From the NCBI GenBank assembly GCA_002382975.1, contig DFTB01000017.1:62001-126000 (forward strand): 64,000 nucleotides of DNA, written 5' to 3'. The position numbers and the translations under genes are program-made. Shown piece by piece: positions 1-7,838 of the stretch. Source of the stretch: Fibrobacter sp. UBA4223 (lineage in GTDB: Bacteria > Fibrobacterota > Fibrobacteria > Fibrobacterales > Fibrobacteraceae). The notes under the pieces are model-generated. The model worked only from the letters and a program-made list of their open reading frames with translations, was not told the DNA's origin and did no database searches. Every line of letters starts with the position of its first letter. Position 1 is the first letter of the stretch.

Positions 1-633
1 TTCGGCAACCACGGTCGCGTTCTTGAACTTCATGAGGCGCTTTGCGCTGCGCGGACGGCACGGGGCCGCACTTCCGTTCACGGTCACGACCAGCGGGAGC
101 GGTGCTTCCACCGTTTCCACACCACCGTCGATGTGGCGGCGAATCACGACCTTGCGGGCCTTTTCGTCGAGACTCAAAATTTCTTCGGCGTAAGTCACCT
201 GTGTAAGTCCCAGCTTTTCTGCAATCTGCGGACCGACCTGTGCGGTATCGCCGTCGATAGCCTGGCGGCCACCGAGGATAATGTCGTAGTCGCCAATCTT
301 CTTGACGGCCTGGGCGAGCGTGTAGCTCGTAGCGAGAGTGTCAGCACCACCGAGCGGGCGGTCCGTCACCACGAAACCCTCGTCGGCACCGCGGTACAGA
401 GCTTCGCGGACGACTTCGGCAGACTTCGGGAGACCCATCGTCAGCACAGAAATGGTGGAACCCGGGAACTGGTCCTTCAAACGAAGGGCTTGCTCCAGGG
501 CGTTCAGGTCTTCGGGGTTGAAGACCGCGGGCAATGCGGCACGATTGATGGTTCCCTGCTCCGTCATGGCATCGGGGCCCACGTTTCGTGTATCAGGTAC
601 TTGCTTAGCAAGCACAACGATTTTAAGACTCAT
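1..633 (-). CDS. etfB: Electron transfer flavoprotein beta subunit, 3' end outside window
   Basis: The minus strand from the ATG at 633 reads MSLKIVVLAKQVPDTRNVGP and continues open to base 1, giving 211 codons; family members are about 250-290 residues, so the C-terminus lies outside the window. The segment GGRQAIDGDTAQVGP near residue 120-135 is the typical EtfB AMP/adenine-binding region, and a GGADT-like segment precedes it. EtfB pairs with EtfA, which binds FAD, and carries electrons from dehydrogenases to a quinone reductase or to a bifurcating partner. The gene is divergent from the lipoprotein gene at 913. No Shine-Dalgarno sequence is visible before the ATG (AAAAAACAAAT). Identification is firm; the redox partner cannot be told from here. 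Confidence 0.93.
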   Translation of the reverse strand, partial: MSLKIVVLAKQVPDTRNVGPDAMTEQGTINRAALPAVFNPEDLNALEQALRLKDQFPGSTISVLTMGLPKSAEVVREALYRGADEGFVVTDRPLGGADTLATSYTLAQAVKKIGDYDIILGGRQAIDGDTAQVGPQIAEKLGLTQVTYAEEILSLDEKARKVVIRRHIDGGVETVEAPLPLVVTVNGSAAPCRPRSAKRLMKFKNATVVAE

Positions 634-912
634 ATTTGTTTTTTGTTTATGGTTTAGATGTTTGCTCTCTACAAGATACATTTATTTGACGGTATGACTA
701 CCGGGCAAAGCCTATATTTACCTTGCATGTGTCTTATCTCTTTTTCTGAGTGGAACACCGACAATCTCTACCGAGGGAATGTAAGAAACGCGTAGTAATT
801 TTGACAAGAACTCCGGCGTAACACCCGTTTTTGCTCAGGGGAGGTCGCCGGACAAAAGCTTAAGCAGAAATTGGGCTATATTTAGTGTAAGCTATTCTCG
901 AATGGAGAAACG

Positions 913-1746
913 ATGAACATATTGCGTGGATTTTGTGTTACGGCGCTCACCTGTTGCGCGCTTGCATTTTTGGCGTGTTCCGGCAACGAAAGTGCTGGCA
1001 AGACGGCCGAAAACCAGCCGATAGGCAACCTTTCCGAAAAACTTGTTGGCAAGTGGATCCATGCCGAAACCGATGGTGCTCCCGTGCTCACCAACCAGAA
1101 GTCCGTGAGAACCTTTGCCCTTGAAGATTCTGTCATGAAGGTTTACAACAGTATGGCCCTGAACGATGTGGGCGCATGGTGGGAACACAAGAAGAACATG
1201 GATATCGCCATAGACGGCAACCGGATAATCCTGAAGGCGAAATACGACAACGGCAAGTCTGTCACTACCGAAATGACGGTGACCGCTATTACCGACAAGG
1301 ACATGCGTTTTGACGCCAAGACCACCTTGTTCAATGACGGCGAAGCTTATGCAGAAATTGCCCCGCGGCACGAACGGTTTGTTCGGGTGGAAAAGGATTA
1401 TAGCCAGGAAATACTTGGTGTTTGGGAAGGCCATGTCACCAGTGAGCAATCCGCCTACGATGACCACAAGCAGCACCGCTGGGAATACAGGGACGATGGT
1501 ACCTATTCTTATATGGGTCTAACTGAAGATGGCGAGTGGGAAGACGATGTCAATTCCAAGGGAAACTACTTTGTCGATGGCAACTTGCTCTGCACCCGCT
1601 GGAAAAACGTGGGAGACAGTACGGAACATCGAGAATGGTGGGAAATAGAATCTATTGAAAACGACGTGATGAACTGGACCGCTCTCCGCAAAAGCGAAAA
1701 TGATTCCCTTTATACGGCAACCTTCAGCATGCACCGCGTCCAATAG
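913..1746 (+). CDS. Predicted lipoprotein, unknown function
   Basis: A 277-residue protein with a lipoprotein signal peptide: a short n-region (MNILR), a hydrophobic stretch, and a lipobox FLAC with the Cys near residue 22. It should be lipid-anchored in the cell envelope. The mature part is rich in W, E, D and K. It contains two similar segments built around G-x-W, GKWIHAETDGAP near residue 45 and GVWEGHVTSEQ near residue 170, which suggests two copies of a lipocalin-like or LPG-W beta-sheet module. The start at 913 is preceded by GGAGAAACG. It stands alone between the divergent etfB and pyrH. No specific family was recognised. Confidence 0.75.
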   Translation: MNILRGFCVTALTCCALAFLACSGNESAGKTAENQPIGNLSEKLVGKWIHAETDGAPVLTNQKSVRTFALEDSVMKVYNSMALNDVGAWWEHKKNMDIAIDGNRIILKAKYDNGKSVTTEMTVTAITDKDMRFDAKTTLFNDGEAYAEIAPRHERFVRVEKDYSQEILGVWEGHVTSEQSAYDDHKQHRWEYRDDGTYSYMGLTEDGEWEDDVNSKGNYFVDGNLLCTRWKNVGDSTEHREWWEIESIENDVMNWTALRKSENDSLYTATFSMHRVQ

Positions 1747-1776
1747 TTGACACTTCCTGTAACCAGCAACTCTAAT
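1747..1776 (+). promoter_or_regulatory. Candidate pyrH promoter
   Basis: TTGACA at 1747-1752 is followed after 18 bp by TCTAAT at 1771-1776, directly after the stop codon of the lipoprotein gene. Transcription would begin just inside the heptanucleotide tract that leads into pyrH. Only the match to the consensus supports this. Confidence 0.4.
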
Positions 1777-1819
1777 ACATACAACCTAACCCCTAGATCC
1801 TAACCCCTAATCCCTATTA
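1771..1819 (+). repeat. Heptanucleotide repeat leader of pyrH
   Basis: Seven consecutive 7-bp units run into the start codon. The last five are CCTAACC, CCTAGAT, CCTAACC, CCTAATC and CCTATTA, and the final A of CCTATTA is the A of the ATG. Less regular units (TCTAATA, CATACAA) precede them. No purine-rich Shine-Dalgarno sequence is present. The frr leader at 2590-2624 ends with the same unit in the same phase. Confidence 0.8.
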
Positions 1820-2523
1820 TGAAATTCAAACGCATTCTTCTCAAACTCAGTGGCGAAGCCCTCGCAGGCGAAAAGGGCCACGGTATCGATAACCAGATTC
1901 TCTCCGACATGGCGTCCGAAATTGCCTCCATTGTCAAGCAGGGCGTGCAGGTTGCCCTCGTAATAGGCGGCGGCAACCTCGTTCGCGGCATTTCCGCTTC
2001 TGCAGGTGGCATGAACCGCGCCCAGGGCGACGCCATGGGCATGCTGGGCACTGTGATGAACGGCCTCGCCATGCAGGACGCTCTCGACAAGCAGGGAATC
2101 GACTCTGTGGTGATGTCCGCCATCCGCATGGAACCGGTCTGTGAATTCTTCGACCGCCGCAAGGCATTGAAGCTCCTCTCCGCGGGCTCCGTCGTCATCT
2201 TCTCTGCAGGCACGGGCAACCCGTTCTTCACCACAGACAGCTGCGCCGCTCTTCGCGCTATCGAAAGCGAATGCGACGTGATTATGAAGGCTACCAAGGT
2301 CGACGGCATCTACACCGCAGACCCGGTCAAGGATCCGACTGCAACTCGCTTCGACGACATCAGCTACAAGGAAGTCATTTCCCGCGGCCTCAAGGTGATG
2401 GACACTGCAGCAGTTGCTCTTTGCATGGAAAACAATATGCCCATCTTCGTGTTCAAGATGGAAAAGGGCAATTTGACCCGTGCGGCTATCGAAGGTGACC
2501 TCGGCACCCTGGTTCACTGCTAA
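1819..2523 (+). CDS. pyrH: UMP kinase
   Basis: PyrH phosphorylates UMP to UDP with ATP in the cytoplasm, feeding pyrimidine nucleotide and UDP-sugar synthesis. The 234-residue length is typical of this amino-acid-kinase-fold enzyme. Visible family features are LLKLSGEAL at residues 7-15, the nucleotide-binding glycine loop GGGNLVRG at 50-57, and [18 protein letters not shown] near 153-170, which holds the conserved DG.Y..DP motif. It is the first gene of the conserved pyrH-frr-uppS-cdsA-dxr-rseP order. The start is set by the ATG within CCTATTATG; there is no Shine-Dalgarno sequence, because a heptad repeat occupies the leader. Confidence 0.97.
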   Translation: MKFKRILLKLSGEALAGEKGHGIDNQILSDMASEIASIVKQGVQVALVIGGGNLVRGISASAGGMNRAQGDAMGMLGTVMNGLAMQDALDKQGIDSVVMSAIRMEPVCEFFDRRKALKLLSAGSVVIFSAGTGNPFFTTDSCAALRAIESECDVIMKATKVDGIYTADPVKDPTATRFDDISYKEVISRGLKVMDTAAVALCMENNMPIFVFKMEKGNLTRAAIEGDLGTLVHC

Positions 2524-2589
2524 CCCTCTTCGTTATCCCCGGTTGTTTATTTATATTTTTTGCTAGAAAGAAGGGGTCTAACTTGAGAT

Positions 2590-2624
2590 CCTAAAACCTA
2601 TAACCTGTAACCTAAAACCTATTA
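2590..2624 (+). repeat. Heptanucleotide repeat leader of frr
   Basis: Five perfect-length heptads, CCTAAAA, CCTATAA, CCTGTAA, CCTAAAA and CCTATTA, abut the frr start. The last base is the A of the ATG, as in pyrH. The tract is G-poor and has no Shine-Dalgarno sequence. Confidence 0.85.
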
Positions 2625-3157
2625 TGGCAGACTACACCGAAAAAATGGACAAGGCCATCGAGGCCACCGAACGTGAATTTTCCAAGATCCGCGCAGGCCA
2701 GGCTAGCCCCGCGATTCTGAACGATGTGCGCATCGACTACTATGGCACGCCCACCCCGATTTCTCAGGTGGCAAAGATTTCCGTGCCCGAACCCCGCATG
2801 CTCCTGGTGACCCCCTGGGAAAAGCAGCTCGTGGATACCATCGACAAGGCGATCCTCGCCGCAAACATCGGCGTGACCCCCATGAAGGATGGCAACTGCA
2901 TCCGCGTGACGCTCCCCATCCTTACCTCTGAACGCCGTCAGGAACTGGCCAAGGTGGCCCGCAAGCACGCCGAAGAAGGTCGTGTGGCAATCCGCAACAT
3001 CCGTCGCGACGCCAACGATGCCATCAAGAAGAACAAGGACCTGCCCGAAGACGAAGTCAAGAAACAGCAGGACGAAATCCAGAAGGCTACCGACAAGTAT
3101 ATCGCAAAGATTGACGCTCTCCTTGCCGAAAAGGAAGCGGACCTCCTGAAGGTGTAG
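2624..3157 (+). CDS. frr: Ribosome recycling factor
   Basis: RRF works with EF-G to split post-termination ribosomes. The 177 residues are close to the usual 185. The N-terminal helix FSKIRAGQASPAILNDVRIDYYGTP-like segment (residues 14-38), the PEPRMLLVTPWEK segment (50-62), the LTSERRQELAK motif and the C-terminal long helix (RVAIRNIRRDANDAIKK) are all characteristic. It follows pyrH and is separated from uppS by 12 bp, so it is probably co-transcribed with uppS. The start is the ATG after the heptad leader. Confidence 0.97.
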   Translation: MADYTEKMDKAIEATEREFSKIRAGQASPAILNDVRIDYYGTPTPISQVAKISVPEPRMLLVTPWEKQLVDTIDKAILAANIGVTPMKDGNCIRVTLPILTSERRQELAKVARKHAEEGRVAIRNIRRDANDAIKKNKDLPEDEVKKQQDEIQKATDKYIAKIDALLAEKEADLLKV

Positions 3158-3169
3158 TCCGGAGCGGCA

Positions 3170-3880
3170 GTGGCTAACCAGCTGAGACATGTGGCCATCA
3201 TCATGGACGGCAACGGGCGTTGGGCCCGCAGCCGCGGCTTGGAGCGTTTTCTGGGGCACCGCAAGGGGACCCAGGCCACCATCGATGCCGTTGAAGTGGG
3301 CGTGAACCTCAAGCTGGAACACATGACGCTTTACGTGTTCAGTTCCGAGAACTGGGGTCGCCCCAGCAAGGAAGTGGATTACCTGATGAACCTCCTCATC
3401 GAGATGGTGGTCAAAGAAATCCCCGACCTCATGGAAAAGAACGTGAAGCTCACGGTCATCGGGAATATGAAACGCCTGCCAGAGAAACCCCGCGCAAGCC
3501 TCCAGTCTGCCATCGACAAGACGGCGAACAACACGGGCATGCAGTTGAACCTGGCCATCTCGTACGGTGGCAGGCTCGAAATCGTGGATGCGGCGAAGGC
3601 CATTGCCGCGCAGGTGCAGGCGGGTAAGCTCAAGATCGAGGATATCGACGAGACTGTATTTGCAAAGAATTTGTACTTAAAGGGCGCTCCCGATCCGGAT
3701 CTGGTCATCCGCACCGGCGGTGAATTTAGGCTTTCGAACTACCTGCTCTGGCAGGCGGCCTATAGCGAGTTCTATGTGACGGACACGCTTTGGCCCGACT
3801 TTACCAAAGAGGAGTTCCTGAAGGCTGTGGAGTTTTTCAAAACCCGCGAAAGAAGGTTTGGGAAGGTGTTGCATGAGTAA
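3170..3880 (+). CDS. uppS: Undecaprenyl diphosphate synthase (isoprenyl transferase)
   Basis: This cis-prenyltransferase extends farnesyl diphosphate with isopentenyl diphosphate to the C55 lipid carrier of peptidoglycan and O-antigen synthesis. The 236-residue length is normal. It has HVAIIMDGNGRWA (residues 7-19, including the catalytic Asp), GHRKG near residue 30, FSSENWGRP near 66, and the C-terminal PDPDLVIRTGGEFRLSNYLLW segment near 180-200. The start is GTG at 3170, preceded by GGAG. The gene overlaps cdsA by 8 bp. Confidence 0.96.
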   Translation: MANQLRHVAIIMDGNGRWARSRGLERFLGHRKGTQATIDAVEVGVNLKLEHMTLYVFSSENWGRPSKEVDYLMNLLIEMVVKEIPDLMEKNVKLTVIGNMKRLPEKPRASLQSAIDKTANNTGMQLNLAISYGGRLEIVDAAKAIAAQVQAGKLKIEDIDETVFAKNLYLKGAPDPDLVIRTGGEFRLSNYLLWQAAYSEFYVTDTLWPDFTKEEFLKAVEFFKTRERRFGKVLHE

Positions 3881-4754
3881 TCTGGCTCAGCGTTTGATAA
3901 CGGCGTTTATCGCCATTCCGATAGTGTTCTTTTTGCTGTGGTTCAGCGACTACAGTCGTATCGGGCTTATGTGCTTCTTGGCTGGCGTGGGCGCCTGGGA
4001 ATGGGCGGGCATGGCCTCCAAGATGTACAAGGGGCCGGACACCCGCTATCTTTCTTTTGCGTCGTCCTTGGCTTTGACCCTGGCATGGACGCTCTCCAAG
4101 GGCGGCTATTTCGGACTGCCCGCGGTGCCTTACGTGGTGGGCATGACTTTCCTGGTGATTTTTGCCATCTACATTGGTGTGGCCTACGCCAAGGTGGAAA
4201 TTGACCATCTGTTCCCTTGGCTGGTGATGCAGCTGGGAGCTCCGCTGTACGTGGGCCTCTGGGGCGGCATGAACGTGCTCATGATGGGCAACGGTCAGGG
4301 TTTTGAACATTGCTATGCCTTTATCTTGGTGATGACATCTGTGTGGATGTGCGATACGGTGGCCTATTTCTTCGGGAAATTCGCCGCAGGCAAGGGCCCC
4401 TTCGGGCGTCACCCCTTTGCACCCAGCATCAGCCCCAAGAAAACTTGGGAAGGAAGCGTCGCTGGTTCTATCGCCACCATTGCCTGGGTGGCCTACTGGG
4501 CCAAGTGCAGCGCTGCCCTCAGTTGCTTTAGCGTAGAAATTGACTGGACCCGGGCCGTTATTCTCGGCGTGCTCGTCACGGTGGCGGGCCAGGCCGGCGA
4601 CCTCTTGATGAGTGCCCTCAAGCGCTGGAGCGGAACCAAGGATTCCGGCAATTTGTTCGTGGGTCATGGCGGAGTGCTTGATCGCTGCGATTCGTTCTAC
4701 CTCGCGGCCCCTGCCCTTTATCTGCTCATGGATTTTTTCAAGAATATTGCTTAA
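3873..4754 (+). CDS. cdsA: Phosphatidate cytidylyltransferase
   Basis: CdsA makes CDP-diacylglycerol from phosphatidate and CTP, the branch point of phospholipid synthesis, in the inner membrane. The 293 residues contain about seven or eight hydrophobic segments. The signature lies near residues 180-225: SPKKTWEGSVAGS followed by D..KR..G.KDSG near the C-terminus (SALKRWSGTKDSGNLFVGHGG). The chosen ATG at 3873 overlaps the uppS stop; an upstream TTG at 3858 in the same frame is less likely because the N-terminus MSNLAQRLITAFIAIPIV fits the family. Confidence 0.95.
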   Translation: MSNLAQRLITAFIAIPIVFFLLWFSDYSRIGLMCFLAGVGAWEWAGMASKMYKGPDTRYLSFASSLALTLAWTLSKGGYFGLPAVPYVVGMTFLVIFAIYIGVAYAKVEIDHLFPWLVMQLGAPLYVGLWGGMNVLMMGNGQGFEHCYAFILVMTSVWMCDTVAYFFGKFAAGKGPFGRHPFAPSISPKKTWEGSVAGSIATIAWVAYWAKCSAALSCFSVEIDWTRAVILGVLVTVAGQAGDLLMSALKRWSGTKDSGNLFVGHGGVLDRCDSFYLAAPALYLLMDFFKNIA

Positions 4755-4766
4755 TAGGTGGACTTT

Positions 4767-5177
4767 ATGAAATCCAAGTTTCTTGTCGGGGCGTGCGCTT
4801 TGGTGATGGCCCTTGGTTTTACCGCATGTGATGACAGCAGTTCTACAAGCTCTGATACGGGTACGACGACTACGGAACCCGGTGGAAGCGACAACGCTAA
4901 GGATAACGCCAAGCCGGGCGATGTCTGTGGTGCCAAGCCCGAAGCGGGTTGCAATTTCAAGAAAGAAGACAAGGTCTGGAAGTTCATATACAAGGACAGG
5001 AATTACATTGACATTTATACATGGACCGACGATTCCACTGTTGAATTCAAGGAATGCATGAACTCCTACCACATGGACAGAAACGATTCAACCTACACGA
5101 ATGTGACTCGTGACGAAATGTTCGAGAAGGTGATGGCTGATTGTGAGTCCTTCGCTGATACCGAAGGCGGAAACTAA
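4767..5177 (+). CDS. Small predicted lipoprotein, unknown function
   Basis: A 136-residue protein with signal peptide MKSKFLVGACALVMALGFTAC; the lipobox Cys is at residue 21, followed by a Ser/Thr-rich linker (SSSTSSDTGTTTTE). The rest is acidic and contains three further cysteines. It sits between cdsA and dxr, only 12 bp after cdsA and 12 bp before dxr, so it is carried in the essential envelope operon. This insertion is not part of the usual gene order in other phyla. The ATG at 4767 has AGGTGG at 4756-4761; the in-frame GTG at 4758 is rejected because it lies inside that site. Confidence 0.75.
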   Translation: MKSKFLVGACALVMALGFTACDDSSSTSSDTGTTTTEPGGSDNAKDNAKPGDVCGAKPEAGCNFKKEDKVWKFIYKDRNYIDIYTWTDDSTVEFKECMNSYHMDRNDSTYTNVTRDEMFEKVMADCESFADTEGGN

Positions 5178-5189
5178 GGAATTGTGATT

Positions 5190-6335
5190 ATGAAAAACGT
5201 TGTTCTTTTGGGCGCTACCGGTTCTATCGGAACCTCTAGCGTCGATGTGATTTTGCAACACTCCGATATTTTCAAGCTGTATGCCGTTGCCGCCAACAGC
5301 AGTGTGGCGAAGGTGGCCGAAATTGTGCGCAAGTTCAAGGTGGAACGCGTGTGCATGTTTGACCCGAATGCTGCGAAGGAGTTGGAAAAGGAATTGAGCA
5401 TGCCTGTGCTTGCCGGCATGGAAGGCCTGTGCGAACTGGCAGCCGACCCCAAGGCCGATATCATCATCAATGCCTTGATGGGTGCGGTGGGTTGTCTCCC
5501 CACCATCACCGCTATCGAACACGGAAAGCACGTGGCCCTTGCCAACAAGGAAACCATGGTCATGGCGGGCCCGGTCATTTGGGACAAACTTGCTGAGAAT
5601 CCTAAGTCTTTCATCACTCCGATTGACTCTGAACACAGCGCCATTTTCCAGTGCCTTTCCGGACGCCCCGAAAAGGAAGTGGAGTTCCTGGAAATCACCG
5701 CTTCTGGCGGACCTTTCCGGGAGTGGCCTATCGAAAAGTTTGAATCCATCACCGTGGCCGACGCCCTGAATCACCCGGTGTGGAGCATGGGCAAGAAGAT
5801 TACCATCGACTCTGCTTCCATGATGAACAAGGGCCTGGAAGTTCTGGAAGCCCATTTCTTGTTCCACATCCCTTACGAACAGATCAAGGTGGTGGTTCAC
5901 CCCCAGTCCATGGTGCATTCCCTGGTGCAGTTCCGGGATGGTTCCTTGATGGCTCAGCTGGGCGCTCCCGACATGCGCATTCCTATCCAGGTGGCGCTTA
6001 CCTGGCCCGACCGCCTGCCGCTGGAGACCAAGCGTCTGGACCTGCCGACGCTTGCGAAACTGACCTTCTTCGAGCCGGACTTTAACAAGTTCCGCTGTCT
6101 CGCCCTGGCGTTTGAAGCGGGACGTCGTGGTGGTATTGTTCCGGCCATGATGAACGCTGCCAACGAGGTGCTGGTTGACGCCTTCCTCAAGGGGAACCTG
6201 AAGTTTACCGACATCCCGAAGCATGTGGAAACCATAATGGCGGGCGCTCCTACGGTTTCTGGCCACCTGACCCTGGACCAGGTTCTCGAAGCCGACGCCG
6301 AAGCCCGCAGGCTTACCGCTGCGCTTATCAAATAG
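5190..6335 (+). CDS. dxr: 1-deoxy-D-xylulose 5-phosphate reductoisomerase
   Basis: Dxr (IspC) converts DXP to 2-C-methyl-D-erythritol 4-phosphate with NADPH, the second step of the MEP isoprenoid pathway. The 381-residue length is typical. The NADPH loop LLGATGSIGTSS starts at residue 6; LANKETMVMAG near 120 and the metal-binding IDSEHSAIFQCL segment near 146 follow; TIDSASMMNKGLEVLEAH and HPQSMVHS occur further on. The ATG at 5190 has AAGGA nine bases upstream, so it is preferred over the GTG at 5184. Dxs, the preceding enzyme, is encoded at 29385. Confidence 0.97.
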   Translation: MKNVVLLGATGSIGTSSVDVILQHSDIFKLYAVAANSSVAKVAEIVRKFKVERVCMFDPNAAKELEKELSMPVLAGMEGLCELAADPKADIIINALMGAVGCLPTITAIEHGKHVALANKETMVMAGPVIWDKLAENPKSFITPIDSEHSAIFQCLSGRPEKEVEFLEITASGGPFREWPIEKFESITVADALNHPVWSMGKKITIDSASMMNKGLEVLEAHFLFHIPYEQIKVVVHPQSMVHSLVQFRDGSLMAQLGAPDMRIPIQVALTWPDRLPLETKRLDLPTLAKLTFFEPDFNKFRCLALAFEAGRRGGIVPAMMNAANEVLVDAFLKGNLKFTDIPKHVETIMAGAPTVSGHLTLDQVLEADAEARRLTAALIK

Positions 6336-6357
6336 TTGATTTCTACATTTTGCCTCG

Positions 6358-7737
6358 ATGGAATCTATTCTTGACAATGTTTTGATGTTTGTGCTGGGCC
6401 TTATCGGGCTGAGCTTTCTCGTGACCATTCACGAGCTGGGCCATTTTTTGGTGGCCAAGTGGAACAATGTCAAGGTGAACACTTTCAGCATCGGTTTTGG
6501 AAAAAAACTGATCAAGTTCCGCCACGGCGAAACGGAATATTGTATTTCGGCAATCCCCTTTGGCGGTTACGTGGCCATGGCGGGGGAGAACCCGGACAAG
6601 CTTAAAGAGGGCCAAGTTCCAGACGAGCGGGATTTTGTAGCCAAGTCGGTGGGCGCCCGTGCGGCCATCGCCTTTGCGGGGCCCTTCATCAACATCGTTT
6701 TTGCTTTCTTGCTCTTGATGGTGCTCTACATGGTAGGCGTCGAAGAGGCCGACAACAAGAACCTTATTGTGGGCTTTGTGGCGAATGATTCTTCCGCAGA
6801 AATTGCAGGTATCCTGCCCGGCGATACCATTACCGCCATGAACGAAAAGCCTACTCAGGGTTGGGACGATTTTCGCGAGCAGATTGGCGTGAGCCTCGGT
6901 GCAGAGGTGGTGCTGGAAGTCCATCGCGGCGGAGCTCCTTTGAACATTACCGTGGTGCCGCAGGAACTGGTGATTCCTGCCCAGGATTCTACGGGCAAGC
7001 CCATCAAGATGGGCATTGGCGATATCGGGATTTACCCCCGCAACCGCGTCATGGTACGGCTTCCGCCAGTGGCTGGCTCTGCCGCCGAAAAAGCCGGAAT
7101 TCTCCAGAATGACACCATTTTTGAGATTAACGGTGAACACATTTCCCGCTACGAAGAAGTGGTGCGTATTATTGACGGGAGCAAGGGCGAGCCTGTAAAC
7201 ATTACGGTCATTCGAAACGGCGATACCCTTACCAGGGAACTCACCCCAGTCTATAATGAAGAATACGACCGTTATATGGTGGGAATCCAGATGGGCTACG
7301 TGCTTTTCCGCGAAACGAAGATTGTGCGCCGTGGCCCTGTCGAAGCCTTTACGAAAACTTGCGCCACCAGCTGGAAAATGACCACCAGCATCTTCCGCTA
7401 TTTCAAGCGTATGTTCCAGGGACAGGTCAAGGTCGATGCCTTCTCTGGTCCGGTTTCCATCGTGGCCGTGATGGGTAACGTTTGGATGAGCGGATTCCAG
7501 GACTTCTTGATGCTTTTGGCCCTTATTAGTATAAATTTGGGAGTGATGAACCTGCTGCCCCTGGCCATTACCGACGGCGGGCTTCTAATGTTCCTCGGAA
7601 TCGAAAAACTCAGGGGAAAACCCCTTTCTACCAAGACCCAGAGCATTATCCAGAATGTCGCCGCCGCCTTCTTCATCAGCTTCTTCGTGTTCATCACGAT
7701 TCTGGATTTTAGCAAGCTTTCGCTTTTTTTGAAATAA
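6358..7737 (+). CDS. rseP: RseP-type site-2 zinc metalloprotease
   Basis: An intramembrane M50 protease that cleaves transmembrane anti-sigma factors or leftover signal peptides. The 459 residues begin with a membrane segment carrying HELGH at 25-29 (zinc ligands and catalytic Glu). Two PDZ domains follow, near residues 140-200 (GILPGDTITAMN) and 235-290 (GILQNDTIFEING). The third zinc-ligand region is NLLPLAITDGG near 395-405, a variant of the usual NLLPIPxLDGG. C-terminal membrane segments close the protein. It ends the pyrH-to-rseP cluster, a common position for this gene. Confidence 0.95.
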   Translation: MESILDNVLMFVLGLIGLSFLVTIHELGHFLVAKWNNVKVNTFSIGFGKKLIKFRHGETEYCISAIPFGGYVAMAGENPDKLKEGQVPDERDFVAKSVGARAAIAFAGPFINIVFAFLLLMVLYMVGVEEADNKNLIVGFVANDSSAEIAGILPGDTITAMNEKPTQGWDDFREQIGVSLGAEVVLEVHRGGAPLNITVVPQELVIPAQDSTGKPIKMGIGDIGIYPRNRVMVRLPPVAGSAAEKAGILQNDTIFEINGEHISRYEEVVRIIDGSKGEPVNITVIRNGDTLTRELTPVYNEEYDRYMVGIQMGYVLFRETKIVRRGPVEAFTKTCATSWKMTTSIFRYFKRMFQGQVKVDAFSGPVSIVAVMGNVWMSGFQDFLMLLALISINLGVMNLLPLAITDGGLLMFLGIEKLRGKPLSTKTQSIIQNVAAAFFISFFVFITILDFSKLSLFLK

Positions 7738-7751
7738 ATTTCAAATTTTAC

Positions 7752-7785
7752 TTGACATTTTGTGTCGTCGTGTCGATACTATATT
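7752..7785 (+). promoter_or_regulatory. Candidate sbcDC promoter
   Basis: TTGACA at 7752-7757 is followed after 17 bp by GATACT (7775-7780), which runs into TATATT (7780-7785). The TACTATATTT string also occurs in the promoters at 20675, 25202 and upstream of the tRNA copies, so the exact -10 assignment is uncertain. Confidence 0.5.
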
Positions 7786-7838
7786 TACAGGCGAAAGTTT
7801 TTTTTGCTGTCGAGTAGATTGTAAAAAAGGATGATGGA

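Noticed and set aside
3837-5072. 411-codon minus-strand frame opposite cdsA and the lipoprotein
   Set aside because: Low-complexity His/Gly-rich translation and complete overlap with cdsA; a codon-bias shadow.
5088-6428. 446-codon minus-strand frame opposite dxr
   Set aside because: Shadow of dxr; no ribosome site and no motifs.
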